From: Thermoleophilia bacterium
GTDB taxonomy: Bacteria; Actinomycetota; Thermoleophilia; Miltoncostaeales; Miltoncostaeaceae
Direction of reading: 5' to 3'
Assembly: GCA_020848615.1 (NCBI GenBank)
Contig: JADLHW010000073.1
Span: 1 to 64,000 of the forward strand
Length of the DNA: 64,000 nucleotides
Under the pieces are notes generated by a model. That model made no database searches and was not told the origin of the DNA. It was given only the letters and a program-made list of their open reading frames with translations. Both the position numbers and the translations under genes were made by a program. Positions 8,412-16,249 of this stretch are shown piece after piece. The number at the start of each line of letters is the position of its first letter. The first letter of the stretch is position 1.

Positions 8412-8698
8412 GGCCCGCTCGACCCGGTGGAGCGACCGACCTCCTCCATCAGCGTGAACAGCTCATGGGTGTAGTCCAGCAGCGTGTTCATCATCCACGG
8501 GCCGGCGAACACCACCACCACGACCACCGCCAGGATCTTCGGGATGAACGTGAGGGTGGGCTCCTGCAGCTGGGTGACGGCCTGGAACACCGACACCATG
8601 AGGCCCACCACCAGACTCGCCGCGAGCACCGGCAGCGACAGCTCCATCGCGACCCACATCGCGCGGGCGCCGATCGTGATGATCTGAGACTGGTCCAC
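8408..8698 (-). CDS. fliQ: FliQ flagellar export apparatus protein
   Basis: A 96-residue protein with two transmembrane helices, the usual FliQ size. The segment LVVGLMVSVFQAVTQLQEPTLTFIPK is highly characteristic of FliQ and its type III secretion relatives. It assembles with FliP and FliR into the export gate. It begins 12 nt after the fliP stop and ends in an ATGA overlap with fliR. Confidence 0.95.
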   Translation of the reverse strand: MDQSQIITIGARAMWVAMELSLPVLAASLVVGLMVSVFQAVTQLQEPTLTFIPKILAVVVVVVFAGPWMMNTLLDYTHELFTLMEEVGRSTGSSGP

Positions 8699-8710
8699 GC
8701 CGCGCCGGCC

Positions 8711-9574
8711 CTAGGTGTTGAAGCCGCGGACGAGGGACTCGGCGACCAGGCTCCAGCCGTCGACCAGCACGAACAGCAGGATCTTGAACGGCAGTGAGAT
8801 GACCGTCGGTGGCAGCATCACCATGCCCATGCTCATCACCGTCGAGGCGATCACGATGTCGATGATCAGGAACGGGATGAAGATCAGGAAGCCGATCTCG
8901 AAGGCCTTCTTCACCTCGCTGAGCACGAACGCCGGGATGAGCACGCGGGTCGGCACGTCCGCGCGGGTCTTCGGCTGCTCCTCCCCCGCCATGTCCATGA
9001 ACAGCTGGATCTCGGTGGAGTCGTCGCTCATCTGGTCGAACATGAACTGGCGGATGGGCGCCTGCGCCCGGTTCACGGCCGTGGCCTCGTCGATGCGCTG
9101 TTCGATGAGCGGCTGCAGGGCCTGGTCGTTGATCTGGTTGAACGTCGGCGTCATCACGAACACCGTGAGGAACAGCGCGATGCCGACGAGCACCTGGTTC
9201 GGCGGGATCTGCTGGGTGCCCAGGGCGTTCCGCACGAAGCCCAGCACGATGATGATCCGCGTGAACGAGGTCATCATGATCACGATCGACGGGGCCAGGC
9301 TCAGCACCGTGAGCAACGCCAGCAGCTGCAGGGTGCTGGAGGTGTTGCCCGCGTCGGTGCCCAGGTCGACGCTGATGCCCGGCGTCTGCGCGGACAGGCG
9401 CGCCGGCCACACCACGCACATCAGCGCGAGGATGACCGGGGCGACGAGCATGCCGCGCACCAGCCACCGCAGCGACCGGCGCTCGGACTCCCGCGGCAGG
9501 GCCTCCATGAGGCGCGTGCGCAGGTCGGGCAGCGCGGCCGGGCCGGACTGCGGCAGGGGCTGGAAGCGGCGCAC
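8711..9574 (-). CDS. fliP: FliP flagellar export gate protein
   Basis: FliP forms the pentameric core of the flagellar export gate. The 287-residue product contains the family hallmarks SLAPSIVIMMTSFTRIIIVLGFVRNALG, GIALFLTVFVMTP and, near the end, VIASTVMSMGMVMLPP. The start is taken as the GTG at 9572-9574, two bases after the fliO stop, because GGAAG lies five bases before it; an ATG at 9508 has no ribosome site. That start gives a long, charged n-region before the signal-peptide-like segment (residues 43-60). Confidence 0.93.
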   Translation of the reverse strand: MRRFQPLPQSGPAALPDLRTRLMEALPRESERRSLRWLVRGMLVAPVILALMCVVWPARLSAQTPGISVDLGTDAGNTSSTLQLLALLTVLSLAPSIVIMMTSFTRIIIVLGFVRNALGTQQIPPNQVLVGIALFLTVFVMTPTFNQINDQALQPLIEQRIDEATAVNRAQAPIRQFMFDQMSDDSTEIQLFMDMAGEEQPKTRADVPTRVLIPAFVLSEVKKAFEIGFLIFIPFLIIDIVIASTVMSMGMVMLPPTVISLPFKILLFVLVDGWSLVAESLVRGFNT

Positions 9575-9576
9575 GG

Positions 9577-10233
9577 CTACTTCCGGGTGGTGAGGGCCCG
9601 CAGGCGCTCCACCAGGGACGCCTGCTCGGCGGTCGCCGCGGCGCGCACGCGCGGGTCCGTGCCGGTGCGGGCCTGGGCGGCGCGGAACGCGTCGGTGGCG
9701 GCCTGCACGTCCGCGTTCTCGCCGAGCATCCCCACCGCGTCCTCGCCGCCGATGCGGGCGACGGGCGTGACGGACTGCTCGGTGGCGCCCACCAGGATGA
9801 GCTCCTCCCCGACCCGGATGAGGTGCAGGAAGCGGTTCGGGCCGAGCGGCGTGGTGGAGACGACGTCCACCAGGTCGTCGGCGGCGCCGCCGCCGAAGCC
9901 GGGCATGCGGCCCCGCTGCATCCGCTTCATGAGGAAGTAGACGCCCGCGATGAGGCCCACCACGATGACGAGGCCCAGGGCGAGGCGGAGCATCGTGCCG
10001 CCCATGCCCGACGCCACGTCGGTGCCGTTGCTGCCCGTCGCCGGAGGCAGCTGCTGCCGCTCGGTGGGGTCGACCGGGACCGCGGCCTTCGTGGTCGTCT
10101 TCGCCGCCGCGGCAACGACGGGCGCGCACAGGACGGCGAGCCACGCCGCCGCGCACGCGGTGGCGCGGTGGGCACGGCGCGTCCGGCGCCTGAGGTGGAG
10201 GCATCCCTGCCGTGCCGGATGATCGATCGGCAA
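9577..10233 (-). CDS. fliO: FliO flagellar assembly protein
   Basis: A FliO-type protein of up to 218 residues. It has an Arg-rich n-region with a signal-like hydrophobic stretch (residues 24-43), a short periplasmic segment, one transmembrane helix (about residues 80-100, GGTMLRLALGLVIVVGLIAG), then the cytoplasmic FliO fold with VVSTTPLGPNRFLHLIRVGEELILVGATEQSVTPV. Its place before fliP supports the call. The start is unsure: the only in-frame candidate that keeps the signal-like segment is a TTG at 10231-10233 with no clear ribosome site, just beyond the cheY terminator. Confidence 0.88.
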   Translation of the reverse strand: MPIDHPARQGCLHLRRRTRRAHRATACAAAWLAVLCAPVVAAAAKTTTKAAVPVDPTERQQLPPATGSNGTDVASGMGGTMLRLALGLVIVVGLIAGVYFLMKRMQRGRMPGFGGGAADDLVDVVSTTPLGPNRFLHLIRVGEELILVGATEQSVTPVARIGGEDAVGMLGENADVQAATDAFRAAQARTGTDPRVRAAATAEQASLVERLRALTTRK

Positions 10234-10242
10234 CGGCGTGTG

Positions 10243-10267
10243 CCGGCCGGGCCCGTGGCCCGGCCGG
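10243..10267 (-). terminator. Hairpin terminator after cheY
   Basis: A perfect 11-bp stem, CCGGCCGGGCC (10243-10253) against GGCCCGGCCGG (10257-10267), with a 3-nt loop. It lies 15 nt past the cheY stop and just before the possible fliO start, so cheY may be a mostly single-gene transcript with partial read-through into fliO. Confidence 0.6.
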
Positions 10268-10281
10268 AGAGGCGCTGGGGC

Positions 10282-10641
10282 CTAGGTGAGCGCCTTCTGG
10301 ATGGCCTCGAGCACGCGGTCGGGCTGGAAGGGCTTCACGATGAAGTCCTTCGCGCCCGCCTGGATGCTCTCGATCACCATGGACTGCTGGCCCATCGCCG
10401 AGCACATCACCACGCGGGCGCTCGGGTCGGCCGAGCGGATCTCCTTGAGGGCCTGCAGGCCGTCCATCTCCGGCATGGTGATGTCCATGGTCGTGAGATC
10501 CGGCTTGAGCTCCTTGTACTTCGCAACGGCGACGGCGCCGTTCTCGGCCTCACCGGCGATCTCGTAGCCAGCCTCCGTGAGGATGTTCTTGATCATCATC
10601 CGCATGAACGCGGCGTCGTCAGCGATGAGCACTGAGGGCAT
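10282..10641 (-). CDS. cheY: CheY chemotaxis response regulator
   Basis: A 119-residue stand-alone receiver domain. The acidic pocket DD is at residues 8-9, the phospho-acceptor Asp53 in TTMDITMPEMDG, the switch region CSAMGQQ with Ser86-type residue, and the conserved Lys in FIVKPF near residue 103. It is closest in look to Bacillus/Thermotoga CheY, which binds FliM/FliY to alter rotation. GAGG lies five bases before the ATG. It has its own candidate sigma-28 promoter and a terminator on each side. Confidence 0.95.
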   Translation of the reverse strand: MPSVLIADDAAFMRMMIKNILTEAGYEIAGEAENGAVAVAKYKELKPDLTTMDITMPEMDGLQALKEIRSADPSARVVMCSAMGQQSMVIESIQAGAKDFIVKPFQPDRVLEAIQKALT

Positions 10642-10681
10642 GTCGACCTCGTCGTCGTGAAGCGAAGTGTTCCGGTGCTTC

Positions 10682-10708
10682 GTATCGGCATCTGGGCCGG
10701 AGGGTTGA
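10682..10708 (-). promoter_or_regulatory. Sigma-28-like promoter for cheY
   Basis: On the minus strand TCAACCCT is followed after 11 nt by GCCGATAC, the closest -10 match in the window to the classic GCCGATAA. It lies 41 nt before the cheY ATG. The -35 overlaps the loop and right stem of the fliY terminator hairpin. Confidence 0.6.
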
Positions 10709-10716
10709 CCCTCCGG
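10697..10716 (-). terminator. Hairpin terminator after fliM-fliY
   Basis: CCGGAGGG (10697-10704) pairs with CCCTCCGG (10709-10716) around a four-base loop, 25 nt past the fliY stop. The stem-loop overlaps the -35 element of the cheY promoter. Confidence 0.55.
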
Positions 10717-10741
10717 GAGCCGATGCGGGCACCCCGTCGGG

Positions 10742-12103
10742 TCAGTCCGCGAGCCCCCGCAGGCGGTTCGCCTGGCTCGCGATGTCGGTGATGCGGATCC
10801 CGAACTCCTCGTCGATGACCACGACCTCACCGCGTGCGATCTGCTTGCCGTTCACCAGCACGTCCACGGGCTCCCCCGCGAGGCGGTCGAGCTCGATGAT
10901 CGACCCGGGGACGAGCTCCAGGACGTTGCGGATGCGGAGCTCCGTCCTGCCGAGCTCCACGCTCACCTGCAGCGGGACGTCCATGAGCAGCCCGATGTCG
11001 CCGGGCACGCTCGACCCGGCGCCGTCCCCCAGGCTGGGGAACGCGGCGGGCTGCGCCACCACGTCGGGGCGCTCCTGGATCGTCGCGGCGGCCTGCGCCA
11101 TCGCCGGCTGCGGCGGCGGCGCGGCCGCCACCGGGACGGGGTCGGCCACCGGCTCCGCCGCGGGAGGCGGTGCAGGGACGTCCGCCGCGACCGGCGCCGC
11201 CTCGGGCTCCGGGGCGGGCGGTTCCCCGCCCGCGCCGTGCGACATGAGGCTGTTCACCAGGTCCTTCGCGAACTCGATGGGCATGAGCTGCATGAGCGTC
11301 GTCGACAGCAGGTCGCCGACCTGCAGGTCGAAGCTGGCGCAGACCATGGGATCGTCGCGGTTCACCAGGCCGATCGCGGCGTCCGCCTCGGACAGGTCGA
11401 GGATCTGGACGTCCGGCGCGCTGATGTCCACGCGCATCCCGAGCATGTTCGCCATGGAGGTGGCGGACGCGCCCATCATCTGGTTCATCGCCTCGCCGAC
11501 GGCGGAGGCGTGGATCTCGTCGATCTCGTCGCTCGCCGTGCCGGAGCCGCCCATCATGAGGTCGGCGACCACGGACGCGTCGCTGGTGGAGATCACGAAG
11601 ACGTTGGAGCCCGACAGGCCGTCGGTGTAGTTGATGCGCACCAGCGCGGCGGGGCGCTGGTAGGTGTCCACCACGTCGTGCTCGGTGGTGACGATGACCG
11701 TGGGCGTGGTGATGAGCACCTGGTGGCCCAGCAGCGTGCTGAGCGTCGTCGCGGCGCTCGCCATGCAGATGTTGCCGATCTCCCCGAGGATGTCGCGCTC
11801 CTCGCCCGACAGCAGCTCCGGGAAGCGGTCGGCGAGCCCGCCGTCGGCGGGCGACGTGGGCGCGGGCCCGTCGTCGGCCACGGGCTCCTCCGCCACGGGC
11901 TCCTCGGCGACGGACTCGTCGGCCACGGCTTCCTCGGCGACGGGCTCCTCGGCGACGGGCCCTTCGGCCACGGCGGCGTCGCCGGCGTCGGCCTCGGGGG
12001 CGTCCTGCTCGGCGTCGGCGGTGGGCTCCTCGGCGGGCGGGTTGTCGGCCGCGCCCTTCAGGAGAGCGTCGATCTGCTCCTGGGAGAGGCTGTCACCGCT
12101 CAT
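10742..12103 (-). CDS. fliY: FliY flagellar motor switch phosphatase (CheC + FliN domains)
   Basis: A 453-residue FliY. It starts with the SLSQEQIDALLKG motif shared with FliM (CheY-binding peptide), then an acidic repetitive linker built of VAEEPVAEE-type units (about residues 35-80). A CheC-like phosphatase domain follows (about residues 90-285) with both active Glu-x-x-Asn helices (GEIGNICMAS and GEAMNQMMG). A second Ala/Pro linker leads to a C-terminal FliN/SpoA domain (last 85 residues, LLMDVPLQVSVELGRTEL). It replaces FliN in the C-ring and dephosphorylates CheY-P. It overlaps fliM by ATGA. Confidence 0.95.
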   Translation of the reverse strand: MSGDSLSQEQIDALLKGAADNPPAEEPTADAEQDAPEADAGDAAVAEGPVAEEPVAEEAVADESVAEEPVAEEPVADDGPAPTSPADGGLADRFPELLSGEERDILGEIGNICMASAATTLSTLLGHQVLITTPTVIVTTEHDVVDTYQRPAALVRINYTDGLSGSNVFVISTSDASVVADLMMGGSGTASDEIDEIHASAVGEAMNQMMGASATSMANMLGMRVDISAPDVQILDLSEADAAIGLVNRDDPMVCASFDLQVGDLLSTTLMQLMPIEFAKDLVNSLMSHGAGGEPPAPEPEAAPVAADVPAPPPAAEPVADPVPVAAAPPPQPAMAQAAATIQERPDVVAQPAAFPSLGDGAGSSVPGDIGLLMDVPLQVSVELGRTELRIRNVLELVPGSIIELDRLAGEPVDVLVNGKQIARGEVVVIDEEFGIRITDIASQANRLRGLAD

Positions 12104-13098
12104 GAGCGCGCTCCTTGCATGGGCTCGTCGATCTGCCGGGTGATCTGCACGGCGAGGCGCTTGCCACGCGTACCGGGCTGCCCGAGAAACGTGCCCCGGT
12201 CACCGACGCGAACGAACACGTCGGTCCCGGGGGTCATGTCGAGGGGGATGACGTCCCCCGGCGCGAGCGCCAGGAGATCGCCGACGTGAAGGTGGGTGCT
12301 TCCGAGCTCGACGCTCACCGGCACCGCCACGGCGCCGAGCTCCGAGACGATGGCCTGGCGGAGGTCCGCCGACGGCTCCCCGCGCTTGCTCGAGTAGTAG
12401 CTCTGGGCGGACAGGCCGCCCAGCACCGGCTCCAGCATGATGTGCGGCACGCAGAGGTGCAGCATCCCGCTGGACGAACCGACCCGCATCTCGAAACTGA
12501 TGAGCACAGCGATGTCTCCCGGAGCCGCCACCTGGGCGAACTGCGGGTTCATCTCGGCCGCCTCGTACTTGAACTCAAGCGGTGTGACCGTATTCCAGCT
12601 CTCGGTGAGGCCGTCGAGCAGGATGTCGGTGAGGCCCCGCGCCAGTGCGATCTCGATCTCGGTGAGCTCCCTGGCGCGTCCCTTGTAGACACCGGGGCCG
12701 CCCACGAGGCGGTCGATGATCGACAGGGTCAGCGGGAGGTTCACCTCCAGGAGGGCGCTGCCCTCCAGCGGCTCCATCGACACGATGTTGATGAGCGTCG
12801 GGAACGGCATCGAGCGCACGAACTCCCCGTAGTTCACCTGGTCGGCTCCGACCACGGTGATCTCCACGAGGGTCCGCAGCTGCGCGGACAGCTGGTTCTG
12901 CGCGAGACGGCAGAACGTCTCGTGCAGCATCTCCAGCGTACGCAGCTGGTCCTTTGAGAACTTGCTTGGGCGCTCGAAGTCGAACGGCTTGACCTGCACC
13001 TCCAGCGGTTCGTCCTGGATGGCGGCAGCATCCAGGTCGCCGCTGGAGATAGCAGACAGCAGCGCGTCGATCTCGGCTTGCGAGAGGACGTCCGACAC
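12100..13098 (-). CDS. fliM: FliM flagellar motor switch protein
   Basis: A 332-residue FliM, the C-ring component that binds CheY-P. The N-terminus DVLSQAEIDALLSAI is the CheY-binding peptide. The middle CheC-like domain includes FVRSMPFPTLINIVSMEPLEGSALLEVN and the GGPG motif; the C-terminal SpoA domain has VPVSVELGSTHLHVGDLLAL and ends in QITRQID. Start is a GTG at 13096-13098; a GAGAGGGG tract lies only one base before it. It heads fliM-fliY. Confidence 0.95.
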   Translation of the reverse strand: MSDVLSQAEIDALLSAISSGDLDAAAIQDEPLEVQVKPFDFERPSKFSKDQLRTLEMLHETFCRLAQNQLSAQLRTLVEITVVGADQVNYGEFVRSMPFPTLINIVSMEPLEGSALLEVNLPLTLSIIDRLVGGPGVYKGRARELTEIEIALARGLTDILLDGLTESWNTVTPLEFKYEAAEMNPQFAQVAAPGDIAVLISFEMRVGSSSGMLHLCVPHIMLEPVLGGLSAQSYYSSKRGEPSADLRQAIVSELGAVAVPVSVELGSTHLHVGDLLALAPGDVIPLDMTPGTDVFVRVGDRGTFLGQPGTRGKRLAVQITRQIDEPMQGARS

Positions 13099-13105
13099 GC
13101 CCCTC

Positions 13106-13132
13106 TCATCGACCGTGCCCCGTCGAAGTTGA
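13106..13132 (-). promoter_or_regulatory. Sigma-28-like promoter for fliM-fliY, possibly leaderless
   Basis: On the minus strand TCAACTTC is followed after 11 nt by GTCGATGA, one base off GCCGATGA. The -10 ends 7 nt before the fliM GTG, so transcription would begin at or next to the start codon. The same arrangement is seen at fliJ. Confidence 0.4.
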
Positions 13133-13228
13133 GCGGCCGGGGTCGCTGCCCGGGTGTCCGGCGGCCGCGCATGCCCCGGCGTGCTCTAATGCGCTGGCGT
13201 ACCGACCCCCGCCGGACCATCACCGCTC

Positions 13229-13666
13229 ATGGACCCATCGCACCACGCGCACGACCCGCGCGACCCGGTCCTCCATCTCCAGGAGGTCGTCCCGGGCGAT
13301 CCCGCCGGGGTCATCGCACTGCGCGACCGACTGCACGACCTCGCCTCCCAGGCCGGCTTCGGCGAGCGCGCCAACGACGTGACCCTGGCGATCGCAGAGC
13401 TCATCGCCAACGCCCAGGAGCACGGCGCGCCGCCGGTGGAGGTGGAGGCCTGGGGCGACGGCCGCCTGGTGATGGAGGTACGGGACACCGGCGGCGGCCT
13501 CGACCACCGCGAGGTGTACCGCCGCCACCCGCCCTCGCCGCACGACCACCGCGGCCGCGGCCTGTGGATCGTGCGTCAGCTCATGGACGTCGTGGTGGTG
13601 CGCTCCGGCGGCGACGGGACCGTGATCCACATCGAGCTGTCGCCGGAGCCCCACCTGGGCGCCTGA
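13229..13666 (+). CDS. RsbW/SpoIIAB-type HATPase anti-sigma-like protein
   Basis: A 145-residue stand-alone GHKL ATPase domain. The N box is ELIANAQEHG (about residues 55-64), the G1 box VRDTGGGL, and the G2 box HRGRGLWIVRQLMD. Proteins of this shape are serine kinases/anti-sigma factors that act on STAS anti-anti-sigma partners. It sits alone on the plus strand between fliM and fliL, which face the other way, and ends 9 nt from the convergent fliL stop. No STAS or sigma gene is next to it, so its target cannot be told from the window. A link to motility or sporulation sigma factors is inference. Confidence 0.8.
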   Translation: MDPSHHAHDPRDPVLHLQEVVPGDPAGVIALRDRLHDLASQAGFGERANDVTLAIAELIANAQEHGAPPVEVEAWGDGRLVMEVRDTGGGLDHREVYRRHPPSPHDHRGRGLWIVRQLMDVVVVRSGGDGTVIHIELSPEPHLGA

Positions 13667-13675
13667 GCCGCCGTC

Positions 13676-14122
13676 CTACTGGATGGCGAACTCCGTGTAG
13701 TACACCTCGATGATCTTCAGCTCCGTGTGCTTGTTCACGTCCTTGATGATCGTCTCCTTCACCTCGTCCCGGCCCGACTTGTGGCTCAGCTCCTCACCGG
13801 TCTTCTCCTGCAGCGCGGCGATGATGATGTCCCGGATCTCGGGCTCCATCTCCAGCGGCACCGGGTTCTTGGAGTGGGCGTCCGCCGGCACGAGCGCCAT
13901 CGACAGCTTCGACACGCCGAGGGCCACGCCCACCTTCGCGAAGCGACGGGCGTCGGTGTCCGCCAGGTTCACCACGAAGGGCTCCTGCATGGCGTAGGTC
14001 ACGCCATGCTCCTTCGCGAGCGCCTTCTCGTCGGGCGGCGGCGGCTTGGGCTTCAGGAACATGAAGCCGACGACCGCCAGGATCAGGATCACCGGGGCGG
14101 CGATCATGATGATCTTCTTCAT
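13676..14122 (-). CDS. fliL: FliL flagellar basal body-associated protein
   Basis: A 148-residue FliL: a short cytoplasmic start, one transmembrane helix (residues 4-24, IIMIAAPVILILAVVGFMFL), a proline-rich spacer, and a periplasmic domain with QEPFVVNLAD and the conserved ending region RDEVKETIIKDVN and VYYTEFAIQ. FliL encircles stator units and affects torque. It is the last gene of flbD-motA-motB-fliL and follows motB by 48 nt. Confidence 0.93.
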   Translation of the reverse strand: MKKIIMIAAPVILILAVVGFMFLKPKPPPPDEKALAKEHGVTYAMQEPFVVNLADTDARRFAKVGVALGVSKLSMALVPADAHSKNPVPLEMEPEIRDIIIAALQEKTGEELSHKSGRDEVKETIIKDVNKHTELKIIEVYYTEFAIQ

Positions 14123-14170
14123 CGGGACGGAGTCCTTTCCGGTCGTGCGTGAGGTTCGTGTGGCGGCGGG

Positions 14171-14992
14171 CTAGCCGCCGAGGGCGCCCGGGGTCTCGGA
14201 CGTGCCCTGGAGGCGCAGCACCAGGATCTCGACGCGGCGGTTCTTCGCGCGCCCGGCGGCGGTGTCGTTGGATGCGATCGGGTAGAGCGCCCCGTAGCTG
14301 GTGCACTTGGTGCGCGACGGCGGCAGCTTGTACGTCCACATGACGCGCAGCACCGCGCAGGAGCGGCCGGCGCCCAGCTCGAGGTTCGACGGGAACTGGG
14401 CGGTGCTGATGGGCGTCGAGTCCGTGTGGCCCTCCACCTGCACCGGGTTCTGCAGCTTCGCCACGGTCGCCGTGATGGGCGCCAGCAGGCGCGTGGCCCG
14501 CGGGCTGAGCGCGGCGGAGCCCGGCTGGAACAGGAACGGCTCCGTCTTGAGGCGGATCACCAGGCCCCGCTCGTCGACGGTGGTGGTCACCTGGTCGCCG
14601 AGGCCCTCCTTCTTCACCGCCGCCTCGACCGTGCTCTGGGCGTCCTCGAGCTGCGCCGTCTCCAGCGCCTGCTCGGTGGAGGTGCCGTCGGCGGCGAGCG
14701 TGGTGCCGAGCGGACCGGGGATCTGGACGTCCACGAGCCCGACCGGCGCGTTCGACACGGGTGAGGCCTCGTCGTTGGGGCCCTGCTCCATCACGCTCTC
14801 GCCCCCGTCGAGGATTCCCGGGGAGAAGCCCTTGGCCAGCGACTCCTTGAGCTGCTCGAACTTCCCGGTGTTCACCACCGAGATGGAGAACAGCACCATG
14901 AACAGCACGAACATGAGGGTGAGCACGTCGGCGTAGGTGATGAGCCAGCGCTCATCGGGGTGCTCCTCGTGGTGTTTCTTGCGCTTCGCCAT
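14171..14992 (-). CDS. motB: MotB flagellar motor stator protein
   Basis: A 273-residue MotB. The single membrane helix contains the proton-accepting Asp22 in ITYADVLTLMFVLFMVLFS, followed by the plug and linker region, and a C-terminal OmpA-like peptidoglycan-binding domain with FQPGSAALSP and VEGHTDSTPI and the final NRRVEILVL. It anchors the stator to the cell wall. It begins 3 nt after the motA stop. Confidence 0.95.
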   Translation of the reverse strand: MAKRKKHHEEHPDERWLITYADVLTLMFVLFMVLFSISVVNTGKFEQLKESLAKGFSPGILDGGESVMEQGPNDEASPVSNAPVGLVDVQIPGPLGTTLAADGTSTEQALETAQLEDAQSTVEAAVKKEGLGDQVTTTVDERGLVIRLKTEPFLFQPGSAALSPRATRLLAPITATVAKLQNPVQVEGHTDSTPISTAQFPSNLELGAGRSCAVLRVMWTYKLPPSRTKCTSYGALYPIASNDTAAGRAKNRRVEILVLRLQGTSETPGALGG

Positions 14993-14995
14993 GGC

Positions 14996-15793
14996 CTAGG
15001 CCGCCGCCCGTTCCTCGTCCGCCCCGGCACCACCCTCGTCGGGCGTGCGGAGGGCCGGCGGCACGAACGCCCAGAGCTTCTCGGCGAGCACCCGGGGGTT
15101 GTCACCGCTCTGGATCGACAGGATGCCCTCGATGATCAGCTCCTTCAGGGCGACCTCCGCGGCGGTGTGGCGCGCCAGGTGGTTGCCCATCGGGTAGAAG
15201 TAGACGTTCGCGGCCGCCACGCCGTAGAAGGTGGCGAGGAACGCGGCGGAGATCTTCGGGCCGAGCGTGTCCGGCTGGTCGAGGTGCTTGAGCACGCCGA
15301 TGAGCGAGAGCACGGTCGCGAGGATGCCGATGGTCGGGGCGAACGCGCCGCCGTTCTTGAAGATCTGCTGGTTGACGCGGTGGCGCGTCTCGGTCTGGGC
15401 GAGCTCGGTCTCGAGGATGTCCTTCACGAGCTCCGGGTCGGTGCCGTCCACCACGAGGCGGATGCCCTTCTTGAGGTACTCGTCCTCAAGCTCCTGGGCG
15501 TCGGCCTCCAGCGCCAGGAGGCCCTCGCGCCGGGCCTTCTCGCTGAACGCCACCAGGGTGGTGATGGTCTCCGGGCGGTTCTCCGGCGGGTCCTTCATGC
15601 CGGAGCCCAGGGAGAGCTTCATCATCATCCCGACGGTGCCCATGCCGGAGCTGGCCATCATCACGCCGAACGTGGCGCCCATCACCATGACGAAGGCCGG
15701 CGGGCTGATGATGCTGGCGATGGTGCCGCCCTTGAGGATCATGCCGACGATGATGAGCACGATGGCCATACCGATGCCGACGAGTGCGCTCAT
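14996..15793 (-). CDS. motA: MotA flagellar motor stator protein
   Basis: A 265-residue MotA with four predicted membrane segments (about residues 5-22, 30-50, 150-170, 182-202). The cytoplasmic loop between helices 2 and 3 carries the charged stretch that contacts FliG, and the GAFAPTIGILATVLSLIGVL and GPKISAAFLATFYGVAAANVYFYP helices are typical of the proton-driven MotA/PomA family. It is paired with motB and sits after flbD. Confidence 0.95.
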   Translation of the reverse strand: MSALVGIGMAIVLIIVGMILKGGTIASIISPPAFVMVMGATFGVMMASSGMGTVGMMMKLSLGSGMKDPPENRPETITTLVAFSEKARREGLLALEADAQELEDEYLKKGIRLVVDGTDPELVKDILETELAQTETRHRVNQQIFKNGGAFAPTIGILATVLSLIGVLKHLDQPDTLGPKISAAFLATFYGVAAANVYFYPMGNHLARHTAAEVALKELIIEGILSIQSGDNPRVLAEKLWAFVPPALRTPDEGGAGADEERAAA

Positions 15794-15838
15794 CTCGCGC
15801 CGCCCCCCCTCTCAGTTGCTGACGTACGGGTCACGGGG

Positions 15839-16093
15839 TCAGTCCTCGTCCTCGTGACCGTCGGCCGATGCGCGCGCGTGGATCCCGGCGATCAGGGCCG
15901 CCGCGCGGGGCATGTTGCCGATCATGTGGCGGTAGTCGATGACCCGTTCCACGACCTCACCCACGCTCTCCCCCACCATCAGGCGGCGGCGGTCGATCAG
16001 GGTGATGAGGGTGTCCGGGGTGGACTCGACGGTTTCGATGAGCTCCGCGTTCAGGACGACGGGCTCCCCGTTGAGCTTGTGAAGGGTGATCAC
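15839..16093 (-). CDS. flbD: FlbD/SwrD-type small flagellar protein
   Basis: An 84-residue protein of the FlbD family (SwrD in Bacillus), a small protein that raises stator power in Bacillus. Signature: ITLHKLNGEPVVLNAELIETVESTPDTLITL followed by the GES motif. The GTG at 16091-16093 is chosen because AGGAGGA lies seven bases before it; a longer in-frame extension upstream has no support. The 45-base gap to motA and shared strand put it at the head of flbD-motA-motB-fliL. This is not the NtrC-type Caulobacter FlbD. Confidence 0.9.
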   Translation of the reverse strand: MITLHKLNGEPVVLNAELIETVESTPDTLITLIDRRRLMVGESVGEVVERVIDYRHMIGNMPRAAALIAGIHARASADGHEDED

Positions 16094-16148
16094 GCTGGTT
16101 CCTCCTGAACCCGTGGGGCACCCGAAGGCGACTCCGTTCTCGCCTTCG

Positions 16149-16176
16149 ATATCGGATACCGGTGGGCCTCGATTGA
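16149..16176 (-). promoter_or_regulatory. Sigma-28-like promoter for flbD-motAB-fliL
   Basis: On the minus strand TCAATCGA is followed after 12 nt by TCCGATAT; the last seven bases match the Bacillus sigma-D -10 GCCGATAT. It lies 56 nt before the flbD start, leaving room for the strong ribosome site. Confidence 0.5.
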
Positions 16177-16210
16177 GGACACGGGTCGTCGCTCGACATC
16201 CCGCCTCGCA

Positions 16211-16238
16211 CCCCGGGCGCGGCGGCCCGCGCCCGGGG
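16211..16238 (-). terminator. Strong hairpin terminator after flgE
   Basis: A perfect 12-bp stem, CCCCGGGCGCGG (16211-16222) against CCGCGCCCGGGG (16227-16238), loop of four bases, 11 nt past the flgE stop. It closes the fliJ-to-flgE transcription unit; a separate promoter for flbD follows. Confidence 0.65.
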
Positions 16239-16249
16239 GTCACAGCCGG

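Noticed and set aside
11880-12000. Repeats in the fliY linker region as a DNA repeat array
   Set aside because: They are codon-level repeats of an acidic VAEEP unit inside the protein linker, not an independent DNA element.
15839-16093. FlbD as a sigma-54 activator
   Set aside because: The 84-residue product is the small SwrD-type FlbD; it has no AAA+ or DNA-binding domain, and no sigma-54 promoter was seen.
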